Below, in pieces: positions 35,469-44,174 of a stretch of 64,000 nucleotides of DNA (position 1 is its first letter; the number at the start of each line of letters is the position of its first letter). Position numbers and translations under genes: made by a program. The DNA comes from Sinorhizobium numidicum (GTDB lineage Bacteria > Pseudomonadota > Alphaproteobacteria > Rhizobiales > Rhizobiaceae). The stretch is from the NCBI RefSeq assembly GCF_029892045.1, contig NZ_CP120367.1:1798001-1862000 (forward strand), written 5' to 3'. Below the pieces are notes generated by a model, which was not told the origin of the DNA, searched no databases, and saw only the letters and a list, made by a program, of their open reading frames with translations.

Positions 35469-36644
35469 ATGCGTATCCTGTTGACCGGAATCCCGTCATA
35501 TCTGCAGCGGACCGTAGCAGATGTCTCCGGCGCGACAACGGTCGTACACAGACCCTATTTCGACGAGGTCAGGAGCAAAAAGGACCTGATCGCACAGGTC
35601 AGGAAGATTGCCAACACAGGCAACTATCTGATCGGCGAAGGCGCCGCCTACAGCCTGCGTGCGCATAACGTCACCTATTTGCCCTTCTGGCATCTCGTCA
35701 ACAATCGGGCTTCGGACGATCTCTATGAGCACATCAACCACGAGTTCGACCTCTGTGTCTTCGCATCCGCCAATCTGCTGCGGCCTGGCTATTCCGCGGA
35801 TCTCGAAGCGGAGGTATTCGGGAAGATGAAGATGCCCATCGTGGTGATGGGCATTGGCATCCAGCGCAAGGACGGTCTCAAAGAAAACCTGCCAGCCGGA
35901 ACCCTGAAGTTCCTCGACGTTCTCAAGAAAAAGGAAAGCTTCTTCCTCACCCGCGGCTACTTCACCGCCGAGTTTCTCCGGGAGCAGGGGATGAAGTTCG
36001 TAAAACCGACGGGTTGCCCGTCGCTCTATTTCGCTCCGACCGAGATGAAACGTTCCCTCGCCGCTCTCGCCAATCCGGGCTTGGCCGAAGCCCAGAAGAT
36101 CGCCCTCGGCGGCTATCTCGGAAGCGTCGCCGATACGATCGTGGATGCCCATGCGCTGCTGGAACCAGATAGCGTCGCAACCTATGTCGTCCAGGATGAA
36201 GTAGTTGCCTATAACCTCTCCTTGCCCGGCGACGATGACCTGCCTGTCTATGACCGGGCAAGCGGTCGCATCACCGGGGCGACCGAATACAAACACTCCG
36301 AAAAGTGGCAGAGAAAGCACGAGCTTCTCGTCTTTTTTGATACGAACCAGTGGCGAGGCTGGGTGTCCTCGCGCGATCTCTGCTTTGGCCGCCGTTTCCA
36401 CGGCTGCATCATCGGCATGCAGGCCGGTGTCCCCGGGCTGATGATCGCGGTCGATGACCGCATGCGGGAAATGCTGGAGTTCATCGGCTTTCCCTATATC
36501 GAGGCGGCGACCTGGAACCGCGAGACGGACAAGAGGGCTTATCTCGCGAGTTTCCTTTCGAAGATCGATACGCAGGCCGTCATCGACCGGTATTCGGCTT
36601 GCGAGGCCAATTTCCGAAATGCTCTCGGGCATGTCGGCTTGTAA
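35469..36644 (+). CDS. wgaE: Polysaccharide pyruvyltransferase-like protein, second paralogue
   Basis: 391 residues, aligned end to end with the preceding gene without large gaps. Shared blocks are ILLTGIPS, IANTGNYLIGEGAAYSL, VTYLPFWHL, KMPIVVMGIGIQ, FFLTRGYFTAEFLREQG, PTGCPSLYFAP, FDTNQWRGWVSS and LCFGRRFHGCIIGMQAGVPGLM. One paralogue may modify galactose and the other may modify another position or form a heterodimer; the sequence alone cannot tell. A GGGGGAAA ribosome binding site precedes the ATG. The order matches expA5. Confidence 0.82.
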   Translation: MRILLTGIPSYLQRTVADVSGATTVVHRPYFDEVRSKKDLIAQVRKIANTGNYLIGEGAAYSLRAHNVTYLPFWHLVNNRASDDLYEHINHEFDLCVFASANLLRPGYSADLEAEVFGKMKMPIVVMGIGIQRKDGLKENLPAGTLKFLDVLKKKESFFLTRGYFTAEFLREQGMKFVKPTGCPSLYFAPTEMKRSLAALANPGLAEAQKIALGGYLGSVADTIVDAHALLEPDSVATYVVQDEVVAYNLSLPGDDDLPVYDRASGRITGATEYKHSEKWQRKHELLVFFDTNQWRGWVSSRDLCFGRRFHGCIIGMQAGVPGLMIAVDDRMREMLEFIGFPYIEAATWNRETDKRAYLASFLSKIDTQAVIDRYSACEANFRNALGHVGL

Positions 36645-37776
36645 GCACAGGAAGGGCAAGGCAGCGGCAGGCAGGCTCCTGGCTGCCGCGCTGCTGGCGC
36701 TCTGGACCTTTGTCCAGTCGCCAATGGCCGGCGCCGGCGAGGTGCCGGCAATCATCGGTATCAACCGGTTGCACCTCGCCTGGCTTCCTGTCAGGGACCA
36801 GGAAAGAGTGTTGAAGGAGATCGCCGCGAGCGGGGTGACGCATGTCCGCCTCTCGCTGTCGAGACCGGTGCACAAAAGCATCGAAGCCCTCGAGATCGCA
36901 GACCGGCTGGGCCTGCGGATCCTTCTTGAGATCCAGCTTGCAAACAAGAGCTACTATCCTGAGAGTACGCGGCCGCGACCCGGCTTCGGTCGCATCTGGG
37001 ATATCCATAGGCTTTCGGATCTGGACCTGGATCGCTACCGGAAGAGTCTGCGGGAGGCGCTTCAGCGCATCGACGGCCTCGGTATCCGTCTCGATGCCGT
37101 CGAGCCCGGAAACGAGATAAACTACAGCGCCTATAATGGCGATCTCCTCGTCTACCGTAAGCCGGGTCGGCGAACGCCACGCCGAGTATCCGATGTCGCA
37201 AACCGAGCCGCCTTCGAACGAGGGCTCGACGCCTATATCGGTGCCGTCAGGATCAGCCGCGAGGAGGTGCGGGCAACGGTGCACAGCCGCGATGCGGCCA
37301 TCATCTCCGCCGGACTTTCGGACGTGAGCTCCGAAGAGGCCGACAAACGCGGCATGGAACGGCTCGATCCCGGCGAGGTCATTTCGCTGCTGCGCCAACG
37401 CGGCATCGATAACCACGTCGATGCCTACGGTATCCACGTATATCCCGGACGCAAGAGCACAGCCGCCATCGGTACTGACGTAACGGCCCTTCTCGACTTT
37501 TGCCGACCTGAGGATGCGGGTAGGCCGTGCTGGGTGACCGAATGGGGGATCGCCAACACCGCGCGCTCCTGCCCGATCGACGATCGGGGGCGGGAGAGCG
37601 CAATACGCGCCATGCGCGAGGTCTTCCGGAAGCTGATTGCGGCGGAGCGGCTGACCGCGGCTTTCTACTACGATTGGGACACGCAGCCTTCCTACAGCCT
37701 CTGGCGCTGCGGCGAATTGAGTTCGGCCGGCGCGGCGGCCATCGAGCCGGATATCGATGGAGCGCCGGCAAGATGA
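36631..37776 (+). CDS. wgaF: Secreted TIM-barrel glycoside hydrolase-like protein
   Basis: About 381 residues. A signal peptide ([20 protein letters not shown], cleaved after the SPMAGAG region) precedes a (beta/alpha)8 barrel: [39 protein letters not shown], the acid/base strand [15 protein letters not shown] with the NE pair, AYGIHVYPG, and [12 protein letters not shown] with the nucleophile Glu. This layout is typical of clan GH-A. It may trim or edit galactoglucan in the periplasm. It overlaps the end of wgaE; ATG 36619 is an alternative start. The order matches expA6. Confidence 0.75.
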   Translation: MSACKHRKGKAAAGRLLAAALLALWTFVQSPMAGAGEVPAIIGINRLHLAWLPVRDQERVLKEIAASGVTHVRLSLSRPVHKSIEALEIADRLGLRILLEIQLANKSYYPESTRPRPGFGRIWDIHRLSDLDLDRYRKSLREALQRIDGLGIRLDAVEPGNEINYSAYNGDLLVYRKPGRRTPRRVSDVANRAAFERGLDAYIGAVRISREEVRATVHSRDAAIISAGLSDVSSEEADKRGMERLDPGEVISLLRQRGIDNHVDAYGIHVYPGRKSTAAIGTDVTALLDFCRPEDAGRPCWVTEWGIANTARSCPIDDRGRESAIRAMREVFRKLIAAERLTAAFYYDWDTQPSYSLWRCGELSSAGAAAIEPDIDGAPAR

Positions 37777-37862
37777 ACTCGGGCAACGGCTTTCATCGCA
37801 TGTTTACTGTGAACCCTGCGCAATCCTGGGCGGGACTTGGCGACAGCAACCGGAGACACCGC

Positions 37863-38105
37863 ATGAAAGGCATTATACTTGCAGGCGGCAGCGGAACGCG
37901 GCTCTATCCCGTAACCATCTCCGTCTCAAAGCAGTTGCTCCCCGTGCGTGACAAGCCGATGATCTATTATCCGCTTGGCACGCTTATGTTGGCGGGCATC
38001 CGCGACATCCTGGTAATCACCCTACCGCGGGACAGGGTGCTGTTCGAGGGGCTACTTGGAGACGGGAGCGATCTCGGCGAGGTAGCGAAACCGCTTGTGC
38101 AATGA
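37863..38105 (+). pseudogene. 5' fragment of glucose-1-phosphate thymidylyltransferase (rfbA/rmlA-like)
   Basis: 80 codons, of which about the first 73 are classic Rml[19 protein letters not shown], the [18 protein letters not shown] block and [12 protein letters not shown]. The normal protein is about 290 residues. The sequence leaves the family after [13 protein letters not shown] and stops at [14 protein letters not shown] ribosome binding site remains. In S. meliloti the dTDP-sugar genes expA7-expA10 follow expA6, so this is the stump of expA7 (wgaG) and the rest has been lost. The truncated protein lacks most of the sugar-nucleotide site and cannot be active. Confidence 0.85.
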
Positions 38106-38222
38106 AATAGCCGACTTGCCGCCTTCCGAGGCTGACCGCTCCTGCGTTTTCATCGCGAGCAGGTCCTGGCTCAGGAGCCGACAGTACGGATCGCTTTGAG
38201 GCGAAGCGCGAGGCGGGCGCCG

Positions 38223-39173
38223 TCACGACGCGACCGCCACCTCGCGCGTGCGGCCCAGGCGGGCGTCAAGCTCTTCGAGACGGCGGGTGAAGCCGGGATT
38301 GCCTGGCTGGAGCGCCACGGCCTCCGCGAGCATGTCGCGCGCAATCGCCAGCGCGCCGTCGCGAATGTGGCGGTTAGCTCTATGGTAGAGGAAGTTGACC
38401 CGTTCGACTGCCGAGAAGTTGTCACCGAAGCGCGCATGGAGTCGGTCCGCCCATGCGGGATGGCGGGAGATCGCCGTCACTGCAATCTGATACGGCCGCA
38501 TGGGCGCACTGATCCGAACTGCACGAGAAAGCGTGCGTAGACCAACGATGTCGTCCATGCGGCAGGCTTCTATGAGCGAGAGGCCACGGGCCGTTCCAGC
38601 GAAAGCCCGGACGGTGCCATGCCCGGTCATATGGACGGGGACGAGACGAGTCTCGGCCTGCAGTGCGGCGAGCCGCTCCGCGTGTCCGCGATCGACGACA
38701 TGGAACGGATCGTAGAAGAGATAGGCGCGGCCGGCCATGTGATCGGGCGCAATCCCCATATTGGCGTGGAGGCTCGGCGAGAAATGGCGTGTGAAGCGGC
38801 CGTCGAAGGGGACGGCCTTCGGGTCTATCGAAACTTGCGGGCAGAAGGCGATCGCGACGGTAGCATCGAAGCGCCGACGATAACGCAGCGCCGCGTAGCC
38901 GCCCTGCGAATGCCCGTAGAGTATGCGCTCCGGTGCAGCGCGAAGGATGGGCGCCGCAGCGCTCACCGCTTTGATCACACTCGCCGCCGGAAACCAGTTC
39001 GGCCGCCGGCTGATGAAGCCGAGCGCGGCGATGCCCGCTTTCTCGCAGAACCGCTGACCCCAGAAGCGGCTGCCGTTCGCCTGCATCTCCATCTCGTTGA
39101 AGGTGACGAGAAGATAAGGCGACGATCCCGGGCGATGGATCACCTCCAAGTTCTCGTCGGAGTAGATGAGCAT
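38223..39173 (-). CDS. Alpha/beta-hydrolase-like protein with C-terminal helical region
   Basis: 316 residues from ATG 39173 (MLIYSDENLEVIHRPGSSPY), supported by GGAGGT seven bases upstream; the open frame upstream to 39272 runs through a palindrome. The nucleophile elbow is YGHSQGGYAALRY, preceded by ILRAAPERI. A possible late His lies in VHMTGHGTVRAFAG. The last about 80 residues look like a TPR-type helical pair (LYHRANRHIRDGALAIARDM). No family name is certain. It converges on the truncated thymidylyltransferase gene, and a WggR-like palindrome lies 37 bases upstream, so it is probably part of the same regulon. Confidence 0.7.
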   Translation of the reverse strand: MLIYSDENLEVIHRPGSSPYLLVTFNEMEMQANGSRFWGQRFCEKAGIAALGFISRRPNWFPAASVIKAVSAAAPILRAAPERILYGHSQGGYAALRYRRRFDATVAIAFCPQVSIDPKAVPFDGRFTRHFSPSLHANMGIAPDHMAGRAYLFYDPFHVVDRGHAERLAALQAETRLVPVHMTGHGTVRAFAGTARGLSLIEACRMDDIVGLRTLSRAVRISAPMRPYQIAVTAISRHPAWADRLHARFGDNFSAVERVNFLYHRANRHIRDGALAIARDMLAEAVALQPGNPGFTRRLEELDARLGRTREVAVAS

Positions 39174-39209
39174 GCGAATACCTCCGAGAACGGTAGGATG
39201 CGAACAATA

Positions 39210-39228
39210 TAGTTTGAATTTAGAACTA
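39210..39228. promoter_or_regulatory. WggR-like palindrome upstream of the alpha/beta-hydrolase gene
   Basis: TAGTTTGA-ATT-TAGAACTA agrees with the wga-operon site at 15 of 19 positions, including the central ATT, and is embedded in a longer symmetry (ATATAGTT at 39207-39214 with AACTATAT at 39224-39231). It is 37 bases before the start codon on the minus strand. Assignment to WggR is by pattern only. Confidence 0.5.
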
Positions 39229-39231
39229 TAT

Positions 39232-39572
39232 TTTTCCTCGCGGATACGAAGATATGGTATTATAAACTGCAAACAAAACGCGATACGCGTAGAATTAATG
39301 GGACCCGTGCCTATAAGTTTTGTGGTCTAATCATGATGTTTATACTTTAGGCCGCCGCAGAACATTCATTTATGCTAATATTATCCAAAATTGGGGGAGC
39401 TTCATCACCATTTACGACATGCCGGGAAACAACAAATGGTGGGCGACCGCAGAAGCCTTCGCACCGGCCTAGCGCAGTCGCGTCCTCTCGGCCGATTTCG
39501 TCTATGGTTTGACGCCATCTCTGGCCTGGGCGCCAAATGCGGCTTCCGTTTTGGCGCGCGTGGGGACCAGCC
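39232..39572. other. Gap with a possible decayed reading frame
   Basis: Between two divergently unrelated minus-strand genes. On the plus strand one frame, from about 39360 to 39620, reads protein-like (IYANIIQNWGSFITIYDMPG, then NNKWWATAEAFAPA) and is broken by a TAG at 39470-39472 before continuing (RSRVLSADFVYGLTPSLA). This may be part of a decayed gene that ran into the present hydrolase gene. I cannot name the family. Confidence 0.35.
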
Positions 39573-40487
39573 TCAATCGTGACTGGAAAGAAATCGAGAC
39601 ACGGTTGCCAGGCAAAGATCCGTCTCTTCGACATGCGGCATATGGCTGGAATTTTCGAAGAGAACCCATTCCACGCCACGCACCTGGTCGAGATAGGGTT
39701 TAACGACCAGCGGTGTTGCCTCGTCGTGCTTGCCGGAGATCAGCAGCGTCGGCGCCTCTATCAGGTGGAGCCGGTCTTCGATCGTCCAATCCTTCATCGT
39801 GCCGATGACGTGGAACTCAGTCGGACCGTTCATGTTTCGGTAGACGGTGTTGTCCTCATCCATGATTGCGAAAGTACGCGCCACCTCCGGCGGCCACGGC
39901 ACGACACGGCAGACATGGCGGTCATAGAAGACGCGTGAGGCCGTGAGGTATTCCGGATCGGTGATCGTGCCCGCCTCCTCGTGTTTCAGAAGCGTTTCCT
40001 GCACCTCCCACGGAAGCTCCTGGCGCAGGCGGTTCGCTTCCGAGACCCAAGTGTGCATGTTGGCCGGAGAATTTGCGATCACGAGCGCCTTCAGTCCCTT
40101 CGGCTGGCGCACGGCATGCTCGGCTCCGAGCATGCCGCCCCACGACTGGCCGAGGAAGGCGTAGCGATCTTGGATGCCGAGGTGCTTTAGGAGCGCGTCG
40201 AGTTCCTCGAGGAAGAGCGCCGGCGTCCAGAAGTCCGAACCCTTTGCCGGCAGGCGGGTCGAATTTCCGTTGCCGAGTTGGTCGTAATGGATGACTGCAC
40301 GCCCATCGAGTTCGGCAATACCCTTGAAGGAGTCGACGTAGTCATGCGTGCAGCCCGGGCCGCCATGGACGACGACAAGGGGCAGCTTGCCCCCATCGAG
40401 CGAACCGGTAATGCGATACCACGTCCGGTATTCGCGAAAAGGCAGATAGGCCTGCTTTGACGGGACTGCGACCACGTGTGTCTCCAT
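39573..40487 (-). CDS. Proline iminopeptidase-family hydrolase (S33), first copy
   Basis: 304 residues, alpha/beta hydrolase. The oxyanion motif HGGPG is at 41-45, the nucleophile is S115 in FLGQSWGGM, and the likely Asp and His are D255 (SGKHDEATP) and H282 ([11 protein letters not shown]). The family removes N-terminal proline or hydrolyses related amino acid amides. It lies directly downstream of the LuxR gene in the same direction (53-base gap), as pip genes do next to plant-responsive LuxR solos. The real substrate may be a plant-derived amide and not a peptide. Confidence 0.88.
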   Translation of the reverse strand: METHVVAVPSKQAYLPFREYRTWYRITGSLDGGKLPLVVVHGGPGCTHDYVDSFKGIAELDGRAVIHYDQLGNGNSTRLPAKGSDFWTPALFLEELDALLKHLGIQDRYAFLGQSWGGMLGAEHAVRQPKGLKALVIANSPANMHTWVSEANRLRQELPWEVQETLLKHEEAGTITDPEYLTASRVFYDRHVCRVVPWPPEVARTFAIMDEDNTVYRNMNGPTEFHVIGTMKDWTIEDRLHLIEAPTLLISGKHDEATPLVVKPYLDQVRGVEWVLFENSSHMPHVEETDLCLATVSRFLSSHD

Positions 40488-40540
40488 TCCTCAGCGACGA
40501 TGGAAGCAGCATAACGCGGCGCAGCGAGCGACGGCAGCTA

Positions 40541-41323
40541 TCACAAGTTATAGGATGGCCGAGCCTCCAGCAGGCGGTAATGGGTGGCCCGCACGACGGC
40601 TTGGGTGCGGTTCTTGGCGCCGAGCTTCTTGGCGGCGGCATTGAGGTGCATGACGACCGTCGGCACGGAACGGTCGATGATGCGGGAGATCTCCTTGGCG
40701 GAATAACCTTCAGCGGAATAGCGCAGGCACTCGCGCTCGCGATCCGTCAGCCGGAACTTGCCGATGCCCAGGGCCTCCGAGTCGAAGAGCGAATAAGCCG
40801 TCTCATGGAAGATATGGGCGAGAAGGTTGAAGTCGGCGATGTAGCGCAATGCATCCCGCTCGAAATCCTTGTTGCCGCCGAAGCGGACGCCGGTGACGGT
40901 CGCATAGTCGCCGCGCGGCATATGGACTGGCACGGTGACGCCGGTCGACATGTCACGCTCGCTGAGATAGCGGGCCACAGGTGCGGTATCCTCGCCGATG
41001 AACCGATTGATCGGCGTGTCGGCATCCGCATCATAGTTCCAGAAGAAGGGCGTCGAGGTCCTCAACGCCACCTGCTGTACCGGGTCGATGCGGAAATAGC
41101 CGCGGTCGAACCAGTATTCGTGCATGTCGTCGGAAATGTTCCTGAGCTTCAGCAGCGACGGAATCAGGATCTCGCCGTTGAGATCAAAAGGCACGGGTGT
41201 GTAGTCATAGATCAGCGCCTCGAAGCCGATCCCCTTCATCGCCTCGAAGATCTGATCGATGCGGCCGTCCAGCGTCTGGTGCGCGGTGAACTGTCTTCTG
41301 ATCGTTCCGATTTCGTCCAGCAT
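40541..41323 (-). CDS. LuxR solo of the plant-associated (PAB) subfamily
   Basis: 260 residues: an autoinducer-binding domain (about 15-175) and a LuxR helix-turn-helix (LTDRERECLRYSAEGYSAKE.., about 195-250). Counting against TraR, the two pocket residues that define the plant-responsive subgroup are changed as expected: W57 becomes M67 and Y61 becomes W71, while D70 (D80) and W85 (W95) are kept, all at a constant offset of 10. This fits OryR, XccR, PsoR, NesR and PipR, which respond to plant compounds instead of acyl-homoserine lactones. No luxI-type synthase is nearby. It is divergent from a pip gene and ABC transporter, its likely targets. Confidence 0.92.
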   Translation of the reverse strand: MLDEIGTIRRQFTAHQTLDGRIDQIFEAMKGIGFEALIYDYTPVPFDLNGEILIPSLLKLRNISDDMHEYWFDRGYFRIDPVQQVALRTSTPFFWNYDADADTPINRFIGEDTAPVARYLSERDMSTGVTVPVHMPRGDYATVTGVRFGGNKDFERDALRYIADFNLLAHIFHETAYSLFDSEALGIGKFRLTDRERECLRYSAEGYSAKEISRIIDRSVPTVVMHLNAAAKKLGAKNRTQAVVRATHYRLLEARPSYNL

Positions 41324-41403
41324 GCATCACCCCGTTCCGGCCCGGCCAACCCTATCACTTCTTATAGCTGGCGCGGGTTGCCGTTTAGAATAAAATTTAG
41401 CCA

Positions 41404-41420
41404 TGCTCAAATGTTGAGCA
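41404..41420. promoter_or_regulatory. Perfect 17-bp palindrome, candidate binding site of the LuxR solo
   Basis: TGCTCAA-ATG-TTGAGCA has exact 7-base arms. It lies 25 bases before the start of the second hydrolase gene and 80 bases before the divergent luxR start. LuxR-type sites are 18-20-bp palindromes in such positions. No other strong symmetry is seen in this 122-base promoter region. Confidence 0.7.
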
Positions 41421-41445
41421 ATCGGAATCTTTGCCGGAGTGATCG

Positions 41446-42336
41446 ATGTGGCGTGAAATTGAGCCCGATGCGCGGCATGAAATCGAGGTCGACGGTTACA
41501 GGATCGTCGCTTACAGCTTCGGCAGCGGCGACGAGACGGTGTTCTGCCTCAACGGCGGGCCGGGCCTGCCTTGCGACTATCTGCGCGAAGCCCATTCCTG
41601 CCTGATCGACAAGGGCTACCGTGTCGTTGCTTTCGACCAGCTCGGCACCGGTGCATCTGACCGTCCGAGCAATAAGGCGCTCTGGACGATCGGCCGCTAT
41701 GTCCAGGAAACGGAGGCCGTTCGAACGGCGCTCGGGCTCGGTAAGGTGCACATGCTTGGCCATTCCTGGGGAGGGTGGTTGGCGATCGACTATGCGCTCA
41801 CTTATCCGGAGAACCTGAAGACACTGATCCTCGAAGATACCGTCGCGGACATGCCGCATCTGATTTCGGAACTGGAGCGGCTGCGCGCGGCCCTGGGCCC
41901 GGAATCGGTCGCGATGATGCAGAAGCATGAGGCGCGGGGAACCTACGATCATCCGGAATATCTCGCCGCCGTGACCATCCTCAACTACCGCCATGTCTGC
42001 CGACTGCCGGAATGGCCGGCGCCGGTGCGCCGCTCCCTCGACGACTGGAATATGGGTCCTTACCAGACAATGCAGGGTTCGAACGAATTCCTCTACATCG
42101 GCAATCTCAAGGACTGGAACCGAATTTCTGACCTGCCGGGCCTCAGCATGCCGGTGTTGATCACGACGGGAGAGCATGACGAGTTGACGCCCGCCTGCTC
42201 CGTGCGCATGAAGCTCGCCCTGCCGCATGCCGAGCTCAAGGTGTTCGCAAATGCCAGCCACATGCCCTTCTATGAAAGCCCCCATGACTATTATCCGGCG
42301 CTTCTCGACTTCCTATCGCGACACAGGGCAAGCTGA
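41446..42336 (+). CDS. Proline iminopeptidase-family hydrolase (S33), second copy
   Basis: 296 residues. The oxyanion motif reads NGGPG (36-40) where the first copy has HGGPG. The nucleophile is S107 in LGHSWGGW, and the probable Asp and His are D245 (TGEHDELTP) and H272 (NASHMPFYES). It is the first gene of an operon with four ABC transporter genes; a 51-base gap separates it from the first permease. In the Pseudomonas pipR locus a peptidase is likewise part of the transporter operon, which suggests that imported amides or peptides are cleaved in the cytoplasm. Confidence 0.87.
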   Translation: MWREIEPDARHEIEVDGYRIVAYSFGSGDETVFCLNGGPGLPCDYLREAHSCLIDKGYRVVAFDQLGTGASDRPSNKALWTIGRYVQETEAVRTALGLGKVHMLGHSWGGWLAIDYALTYPENLKTLILEDTVADMPHLISELERLRAALGPESVAMMQKHEARGTYDHPEYLAAVTILNYRHVCRLPEWPAPVRRSLDDWNMGPYQTMQGSNEFLYIGNLKDWNRISDLPGLSMPVLITTGEHDELTPACSVRMKLALPHAELKVFANASHMPFYESPHDYYPALLDFLSRHRAS

Positions 42337-42387
42337 TGCAGGATGAGGTGGTCGAAGCCCGCCGAAAGCAGAGGGGCGATCACCGCC

Positions 42388-43326
42388 ATGCATCGCTATA
42401 AGTTCGTTCTGACTCGGCCGCTGCAATTCCTGCCGGTCTTGTTCGGCATCAGCGTCATCACCTTCATCCTGGTCCGGCTGATCCCGGGGGATCCGGCCCG
42501 CAACCTCCTTGGCACCCGCGCGACGCCGACGGCGATTGCCAATATCCGCGCTCAGTACGGCCTCGATCAGCCGATGTGGCTGCAATATTTCTACTTCCTG
42601 AAAAACCTTGCCAATGGCGAGATGGGGAAATCGATCCTCTACAAGATCGACGTACTGAAGCTGATCGCCACGCGCATCGAGCCGACGACCGCGCTCGTCA
42701 TCGCGAGCGTCATCCTGTCGATCGCGATCGCCGTGCCGATGGCTGCGATCGCCGCCCGCAATGAAGGGAGGGCGCCGGACCATGCAATACGCATTCTCTC
42801 CACCTTCGGCATCGGCTTTCCTCCCTTCTGGATCGGCCTGATGCTGATGATGCTCTTCAGCCTCGAACTCGGGTTATTGCCTGTCTCCGGCTACGGCTCG
42901 ACAATCGGCGAGAAGCTCGTCCACCTGATCTTGCCGAGCCTGACGGTCGCGCTCTCGCTGTCGACGGTACTGACACGCAGCCTTCGTGCGGCGATGATTG
43001 AATCCCTGAAGTCGGATGTGGCGACGGCTGCGCGCGCCCGCGGCATGCCTGAGCGCATCGTTTTCTGGCGCCATGTCGTGCCGAACTCTCTGGTACCAAC
43101 GATCAATCTGCTGGCGGTCAATATCGGCTGGCTGATCGGCGGCACTGTCGTGGTTGAAAGCGTGTTTGCCGTGCCCGGCATGGGCCAGCTTCTCGTGCGG
43201 GCCATTTTTTCGCGCGACTACATGGTGGTGCAGGGTGTCGCGATGGTCTTTGCCGGCGCGACCGTGCTCGTGAACTTCCTCGCCGACATCATCACCGTGG
43301 CCGTCGATCCGAGGGTAAGGCTATGA
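42388..43326 (+). CDS. Oligopeptide-type ABC transporter permease (DppB-like)
   Basis: About 312 residues from ATG 42388 (MHRYKFVLTRPLQFLPVLFG); the open frame starts 45 bases earlier but lacks a better site. Six membrane segments. The family N-terminus VITFILVRLIPGDPARNLLG and the EAA-type loop (AARARGMPERIVFWRHVVPNSLVP) are visible. It forms the inner-membrane pore with the next gene product. Stop and start overlap by 4 bases with the second permease. Confidence 0.9.
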   Translation: MHRYKFVLTRPLQFLPVLFGISVITFILVRLIPGDPARNLLGTRATPTAIANIRAQYGLDQPMWLQYFYFLKNLANGEMGKSILYKIDVLKLIATRIEPTTALVIASVILSIAIAVPMAAIAARNEGRAPDHAIRILSTFGIGFPPFWIGLMLMMLFSLELGLLPVSGYGSTIGEKLVHLILPSLTVALSLSTVLTRSLRAAMIESLKSDVATAARARGMPERIVFWRHVVPNSLVPTINLLAVNIGWLIGGTVVVESVFAVPGMGQLLVRAIFSRDYMVVQGVAMVFAGATVLVNFLADIITVAVDPRVRL

Positions 43327-44174
43327 GCATCCTGGCGCTCGCTAATTTGTCCATCGCCTGGCGGAAATTCCTCGCCAAGCGCCTGACACTCACGCTAGGC
43401 GCCGGCATATTATTGCTCTTCTTCCTGATTGCGGTCGGCGCGCCCGTCATCGCGCCTTACGACCCGATCCTGCAGAACGGCGACGTGCGACTGCAGGCGC
43501 CTTCGCTGTTGCACCCATTCGGCACCGACAATTTCGGCCGCGATATTCTCTCCCGCGTCATCTGGGGTGCACGCATCGATCTGCAGATCGCCATCATCGG
43601 TGTCCTGTTCCCATTCGTGATCGGCACCACGGTCGGCACCTTCGCCGGCTTCTTCGGCGGTATCGCTGATACCCTCATCATGCGGCTCGTCGACATCATT
43701 TTGGCGTTCCCTTTCCTGGTGCTGATGCTGTCGATCATCGCCATCCTCGGCCCGGGGCTGAGCAGCTTCTATATCGCCATGGCGCTGGTCGGCTGGGTTT
43801 CTTATGCACGCCTCATCCGGGCGCAGATGCTCGTTTTGAAGAACAGCGACTATGCGGTCGCTGCCGTTAGCCTCGGCTTCAGCCGGCCGCGCATCATGTT
43901 CCGTCATCTCTTGCCGAACGCCATCGCCGGCTCGATCGTTTTCTCCATGTCGGATGCGGTGCTCGTGCTGCTCGGCGGCGCGGCCGTCAGCTATCTGGGG
44001 CTCGGTGTTCAGCCGCCGGTTGCGGAATGGGGCGTCATGGTGGCCGAAGGCCAGAGCTTTATTACGACGGCCTGGTGGATCACGTTGTTTCCTGGCCTGT
44101 CCATTGTATGCCTCGCCTTCGGCTTCAGTATGGTCGGCGACGGGCTCGGTGAAATGCTTGGAATGCACGAATGA
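43323..44174 (+). CDS. Oligopeptide-type ABC transporter permease (DppC-like)
   Basis: 283 residues, ATGA overlaps on both sides. The typical DppC order is present: a first membrane helix, a PYDPILQN-type periplasmic segment, the HPFGTDNFGRDILSRVIWGAR motif, then five helices with the EAA-like loop AVAAVSLGFSRPRIMFRHLLPN. Partner of the preceding permease. Confidence 0.92.
   Translation: MSILALANLSIAWRKFLAKRLTLTLGAGILLLFFLIAVGAPVIAPYDPILQNGDVRLQAPSLLHPFGTDNFGRDILSRVIWGARIDLQIAIIGVLFPFVIGTTVGTFAGFFGGIADTLIMRLVDIILAFPFLVLMLSIIAILGPGLSSFYIAMALVGWVSYARLIRAQMLVLKNSDYAVAAVSLGFSRPRIMFRHLLPNAIAGSIVFSMSDAVLVLLGGAAVSYLGLGVQPPVAEWGVMVAEGQSFITTAWWITLFPGLSIVCLAFGFSMVGDGLGEMLGMHE

Noticed and set aside
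40541..41323. LuxR protein as a classical acyl-homoserine-lactone receptor
   Set aside because: No luxI-type gene is nearby, and the pocket has the Met/Trp substitutions that go with plant-compound response.
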